Shown in pieces: positions 22,722-25,505 of a DNA stretch of 25,505 nt. The translations under genes were made by a program, and so were the position numbers. Where the stretch lies: assembly GCA_034432855.1 (NCBI GenBank), contig DAOUBA010000131.1:1-25505 (forward strand), given 5' to 3'. How positions within the stretch are numbered: the first letter of the stretch is position 1; the number at the start of each line of letters is the position of its first letter. The notes beneath the pieces are model-generated. The model was not told the DNA's origin, made no database searches, and worked only from the letters and a program-made list of their open reading frames with translations. This DNA comes from DAOUBA01 sp034432855. Its GTDB lineage: Bacteria; Chloroflexota; Anaerolineae; B4-G1.

Positions 22722-23825
22722 TCATTCCGTGCTACCCTCGCCATACTGGAATTTGCTCGGCTCCCCATACTGGCCCGCGTTCTGACTCTGCGGGATGCGC
22801 TCCAGCCCGTTCATCGGCGGCGTGATGCCATGAGGCAACTTGGGTGGCAGTTGAATCTGGAAGCGCTCCATCAGATACTGCAAGGTGCCGGATTCGGTCG
22901 TCGCAAATTGTGTATCTCCTGCGCGGCGCAGGATCAGGTTGATCCTGGCCCCGCTCACCCAGGCGTATTCCAGGGCGATCGCATCCTGCCGGGTGACGGC
23001 CAGCGTCAACACATCCACGCGTTCGGGCAAGGGTGCGGGGGTCGGAGGCGGCGCCTCTTCCTCAGTGGGCACAGGCGTTGGCTCCGGCGTAGCAGCGACT
23101 TCAGAAGGCCAGTCGCCCACCTGGAGCACAATGGCATCCTGCACCGTCAACTGAGTGACCAGGCGCGGCCGTTGCCCTTCGGACGGCAGCATGTTCACGA
23201 TCCAGCCGTTGGGCAGCGCCTCGGCCCGTCCCCAGGCCCCGCTCTTACACCCCTCCCCTTCGGCCGGCGAAAGGCAACTGGCCTGGTTCGGTGGGAGGCT
23301 CTGGAACTCCTCATCGAGGTCCACGAGGAGCAACGAAAGCAACACATCCACGCGATCACCGGGCCGCAACGCCCAGGCTATACTGGAGTAGCGGGACACA
23401 GGGATCACGTAGGCCACGCGCCCCTCGGGAATCTGCAGCGCTGCATCAGAACCCACACCTCCCAGATCGCCAGGAGTAGCGGTCACCATCCTTTCCGTGA
23501 CCGGCATACCGCGCACGATCTCTACTCGCGTGATCTTACCGTAGACGGACTTGAGGTCGCTGAAGTACCCTTCCGGCAGCGCGTCGGTCGGCCAGAATCG
23601 CAAGATCACCGCGTCCTCGGTGATGCGCATACCGCGTGGGATATTTTGCGCCGCTACGACGATCTCTACCATGCTCGGTATCTGAGGCTGCGGCGTTCGC
23701 TCTTCTTCCGCCACCACCGGAGTAGGGGGGGGCGGAGATGGCTTGAGGAAGTAATATGCAACAAATACCAGCGCCGCCAGGATTATAACGATTCCGACTA
23801 TGAGCAGTATGCGGCCGAGGTTCAT
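22722..23825 (-). CDS. cpaB: Flp pilus assembly protein CpaB/RcpC
   Basis: A 367-residue exported or membrane-anchored protein. A single N-terminal membrane segment (about 5-27) is followed by a Pro-rich stretch, a SAF domain (about 53-118, VEIVVAAQNIPRGMRITEDAV) and the RcpC domain (about 130-320, AYVIPVSRYSSIAWALRPGDRVDVLLS). The RcpC region is split by a Pro/Thr/Glu-rich segment (about 240-270, TPEPTPVPTEEE). In proteobacteria CpaB works with the outer-membrane secretin; no secretin gene is in this window, so its partner here is unclear. AAGGAGG 6 bp before the ATG is a strong start. It is the first gene of the Tad operon. Confidence 0.9.
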   Translation of the reverse strand: MNLGRILLIVGIVIILAALVFVAYYFLKPSPPPPTPVVAEEERTPQPQIPSMVEIVVAAQNIPRGMRITEDAVILRFWPTDALPEGYFSDLKSVYGKITRVEIVRGMPVTERMVTATPGDLGGVGSDAALQIPEGRVAYVIPVSRYSSIAWALRPGDRVDVLLSLLLVDLDEEFQSLPPNQASCLSPAEGEGCKSGAWGRAEALPNGWIVNMLPSEGQRPRLVTQLTVQDAIVLQVGDWPSEVAATPEPTPVPTEEEAPPPTPAPLPERVDVLTLAVTRQDAIALEYAWVSGARINLILRRAGDTQFATTESGTLQYLMERFQIQLPPKLPHGITPPMNGLERIPQSQNAGQYGEPSKFQYGEGSTE

Positions 23826-23926
23826 CTTTGCCTCCTTGAAACGCTAATGACTCCAGACCTGTGCAATAGACATTAACGCGCACAAGGCGCTACGCTACGG
23901 CCTTATTTCCGGTCATGTCTAACTGA

Positions 23927-23955
23927 ATGATACCCTGTCAGCGGTGAAATGTCAA
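23927..23955 (-). promoter_or_regulatory. Near-consensus promoter of the Tad operon
   Basis: Read on the minus strand, a perfect TTGACA (23955-23950) is separated by exactly 17 bp from TATCAT (23932-23927), which matches five of six -10 bases. The predicted transcript starts near 23920, giving a leader of about 95 nt before cpaB. This separates the Tad genes from the secreted-protein gene upstream. Confidence 0.7.
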
Positions 23956-23988
23956 GAGATGATTCTTTGGACTTTTGAACGCGGATAT

Positions 23989-24033
23989 GAGGGGTTGGGG
24001 GCAGGCGGCAAAACCGCCCACCCCCAACCCCTC
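23989..24033. repeat. Long GC-rich hairpin upstream of the Tad operon
   Basis: A 13-bp arm (23989-24001) pairs perfectly with 24021-24033, and an inner GGCGG/CCGCC stem caps the loop. No T-run follows on either strand. It may end or stabilise the message of the upstream secreted-protein gene (stop at 24119) or be a dispersed repeat. The 293-bp gap 23826-24118 otherwise holds only the Tad promoter. Confidence 0.6.
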
Positions 24034-24118
24034 ACCTTCCTACGCCGCGAAACGTTGGTAGGGAGAGAGCCAGAGAACAAAAGCCAGCAAACACCCCACG
24101 CCGGTGAAACCGCGTCTG

Positions 24119-25333
24119 CTATCGGGAGTTACGTAGCACCAACGGAAGGTAGACGGATTTGAAAGCAGATGCAATATTATCGGCTTCTTCCCTGCAGGTG
24201 GGCACGAGCCCCTCGGTCTTGTCGCACTTCAAGCCCTCAGGATTGTAGCCCCACCATTCGTACGCGACTCCCAGGTCCAGATAAGTCGGATCTACTTTGG
24301 CCCACGCCCCGCAGGGCTGCTCAGCACAACCCCAAGGCCACGTGAGCACCGTGGTGCCGGTAACCACCTCGCCTGGCCGCAGGCCGGCCCACCAGACGGA
24401 TGTAGTCTCGGAGCCAGAGTACCATTTGAACAAAGCATCTTCGTAATACCCGACCGTTCCCTGACCACTGTCCTCCCACGCCCATCCACCGATATGATCG
24501 GTCAAGACGATGGGTGGGCCGTAGGCCAGGGGCCGCACAAATAACTCGGCCAGGATTGCTCGCCCGGTCTCATAGGGACCCACGTTGCGCACCGTGACCG
24601 TGTAGCGCACAAGGTCTCCAGGGTCCGGCGTGAGTTGGCCGATTTCAAAGCGCTCGATGACCAGGTCTGCACCCAGCAGAGGCTCGGTAAAGGCAGCGGT
24701 GAACGTTAACCGCGGAGTGGAGGCAAACTCCCATCGCAGCGCCTGCTCTCCATCGTCGTGGGTATACCCCTCGGGCGTGGCGGAGACGAGTTCCAGGGCC
24801 GGGTGAATCGAACGGCTGAAGACGAGCGTGTGGGTCAGGCTGATCCTTTCGTCGTCGCTAGCCGGACCAATCGGGTACGTGATGGTGATGGTACGCGAGC
24901 CGGGGGCGCGTGCGGCCCTCTGGCGGGTATCGTACTCCAGGTAAACGGTGCCTACACCATCGCCCACGATACCGTAGGTGACTACGGGCGACCCTCCGAT
25001 CTGCCCCCAATAGAGCACACACGGCTCGTTATTCTCTTTAATACACCAAGCCGCGCGTGTAATGGCGTCGGTTGGCATCCGGATGAAGTAGCCCAACTCA
25101 TAGTCACGCATGTAGATCTGGAAGGTGGTGGTGAACGTGGTGGTGTAGATGGCGGCTGTGGCGGGCGCATGCAGGGTGACAGTCTGCACGCGGGTGTAGA
25201 TGGGCTCCTGCGCAGAGCGGTGTTGAGATGGGGCGGAAGGCGCGCCTTGAACCGGGCGAGACGTGAGGAAGAACACGCCCGCCGTCAGCGCGCCTCCCAG
25301 GAACACCGCAAACACGATAGCCGCACGGCGCAT
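24119..25333 (-). CDS. Secreted protein with DUF11-like repeat and YLPLVLR tail
   Basis: A 404-residue exported protein. An N-terminal signal peptide (about 1-30, AAIVFAVFLGGALTAGVFFL) is followed by beta-rich sequence. A segment resembling DUF11/CARDB-type repeats, LVIERFEIGQLTPDPGDLVR then YTVTVRNVGPYETGRA, lies near 225-265. The C-terminus VYLPLVLRNSR is a short hydrophobic tail that I associate with secreted Chloroflexota proteins; its role is not known to me. GGAGGG 9 bp before the ATG supports the start. The gene begins 32 bp after the stop of a Thr-Pro-rich protein on the same strand, so the two are probably co-transcribed. A surface or envelope role is inferred; no enzyme motif is seen. 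Confidence 0.75.
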   Translation of the reverse strand: MRRAAIVFAVFLGGALTAGVFFLTSRPVQGAPSAPSQHRSAQEPIYTRVQTVTLHAPATAAIYTTTFTTTFQIYMRDYELGYFIRMPTDAITRAAWCIKENNEPCVLYWGQIGGSPVVTYGIVGDGVGTVYLEYDTRQRAARAPGSRTITITYPIGPASDDERISLTHTLVFSRSIHPALELVSATPEGYTHDDGEQALRWEFASTPRLTFTAAFTEPLLGADLVIERFEIGQLTPDPGDLVRYTVTVRNVGPYETGRAILAELFVRPLAYGPPIVLTDHIGGWAWEDSGQGTVGYYEDALFKWYSGSETTSVWWAGLRPGEVVTGTTVLTWPWGCAEQPCGAWAKVDPTYLDLGVAYEWWGYNPEGLKCDKTEGLVPTCREEADNIASAFKSVYLPLVLRNSR

Positions 25334-25365
25334 GTTCGCCTACCCTCCTGCCGCCCGTGTCCGGC

Positions 25366-25505
<140 letters not shown>

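Noticed and set aside
22467..23876. A 469-residue plus-strand frame across cpaB and the start of tadZ
   Set aside because: It opposes two well-recognised Tad genes and crosses their boundary; its composition is that of an antisense frame.

Overview
This 25.5 kb window is GC-rich chromosomal DNA from a bacterium, most probably a member of Chloroflexota (Anaerolineae-like). This placement is inferred from several signs: Thr-Pro 'TPTRTPTP' linkers in secreted proteins, a secreted protein ending in the short tail VYLPLVLRNSR, a five-gene Tad/Flp pilus cluster, a Phd/PIN toxin-antitoxin pair, and dispersed palindromic GC-rich repeats. No rRNA, tRNA, CRISPR array or insertion-sequence transposase was seen.

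Layout. (1) 1-2750: the tail of an unidentified gene, an inositol-monophosphatase-family gene (minus) and, divergent from it, a prolyl-tRNA-synthetase-like gene (plus). The synthetase-like protein lacks several residues of the aminoacylation site. (2) 2889-12020: a carbohydrate block, all on the minus strand. In transcription order it holds a 1188-residue soluble hybrid sensor kinase/AraC regulator, its terminator, then an overlapping gene set: a GH53 galactanase without a signal peptide, an unassigned 609-residue protein that looks like a carbohydrate-active (beta/alpha)-barrel enzyme, and a 69-residue zinc ribbon. A second, secreted GH53 enzyme with an F5/8-type carbohydrate-binding domain follows and ends at a strong terminator. 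(3) 12138-13630: a GH4 glycosidase on the plus strand, divergent from the regulator. The simplest reading is a beta-galactan/galacto-oligosaccharide utilisation locus: the secreted GH53 cuts polymer, the cytosolic GH53 and GH4 enzymes finish oligomers, and the regulator senses a sugar ligand. (4) 13645-14492: a Phd/YefM antitoxin and PIN toxin pair in which one extra T fuses extra residues to the antitoxin and strips the toxin of its start. (5) 14447-17629 (minus): a low-molecular-weight phosphatase coupled to an uncharacterised nucleotidyltransferase-like protein, a long-form ribosome hibernation factor, and a ComF protein. (6) 17701-23955 (minus): a Tad pilus assembly operon read cpaB, tadZ/cpaE, tadA/cpaF, tadB, tadC from a near-consensus promoter at 23955-23927. 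(7) 24119-25505 (minus): a secreted protein with a DUF11-like repeat and the Thr-Pro-rich end of another protein.

Intergenic DNA is unusually structured. Four copies of a GC-rich palindrome and two elements bounded by inverted GTCATTGCGAG ends lie only between genes; two palindromes sit directly after the stop codons of tadA and tadB. The most notable points are the degenerate ProRS, the single-base lesion in the toxin-antitoxin pair, the all-in-one cytosolic regulator, and the unassigned 609-residue enzyme with its zinc-ribbon partner. All function calls come from reading motifs in the translated sequence; no database search was run.
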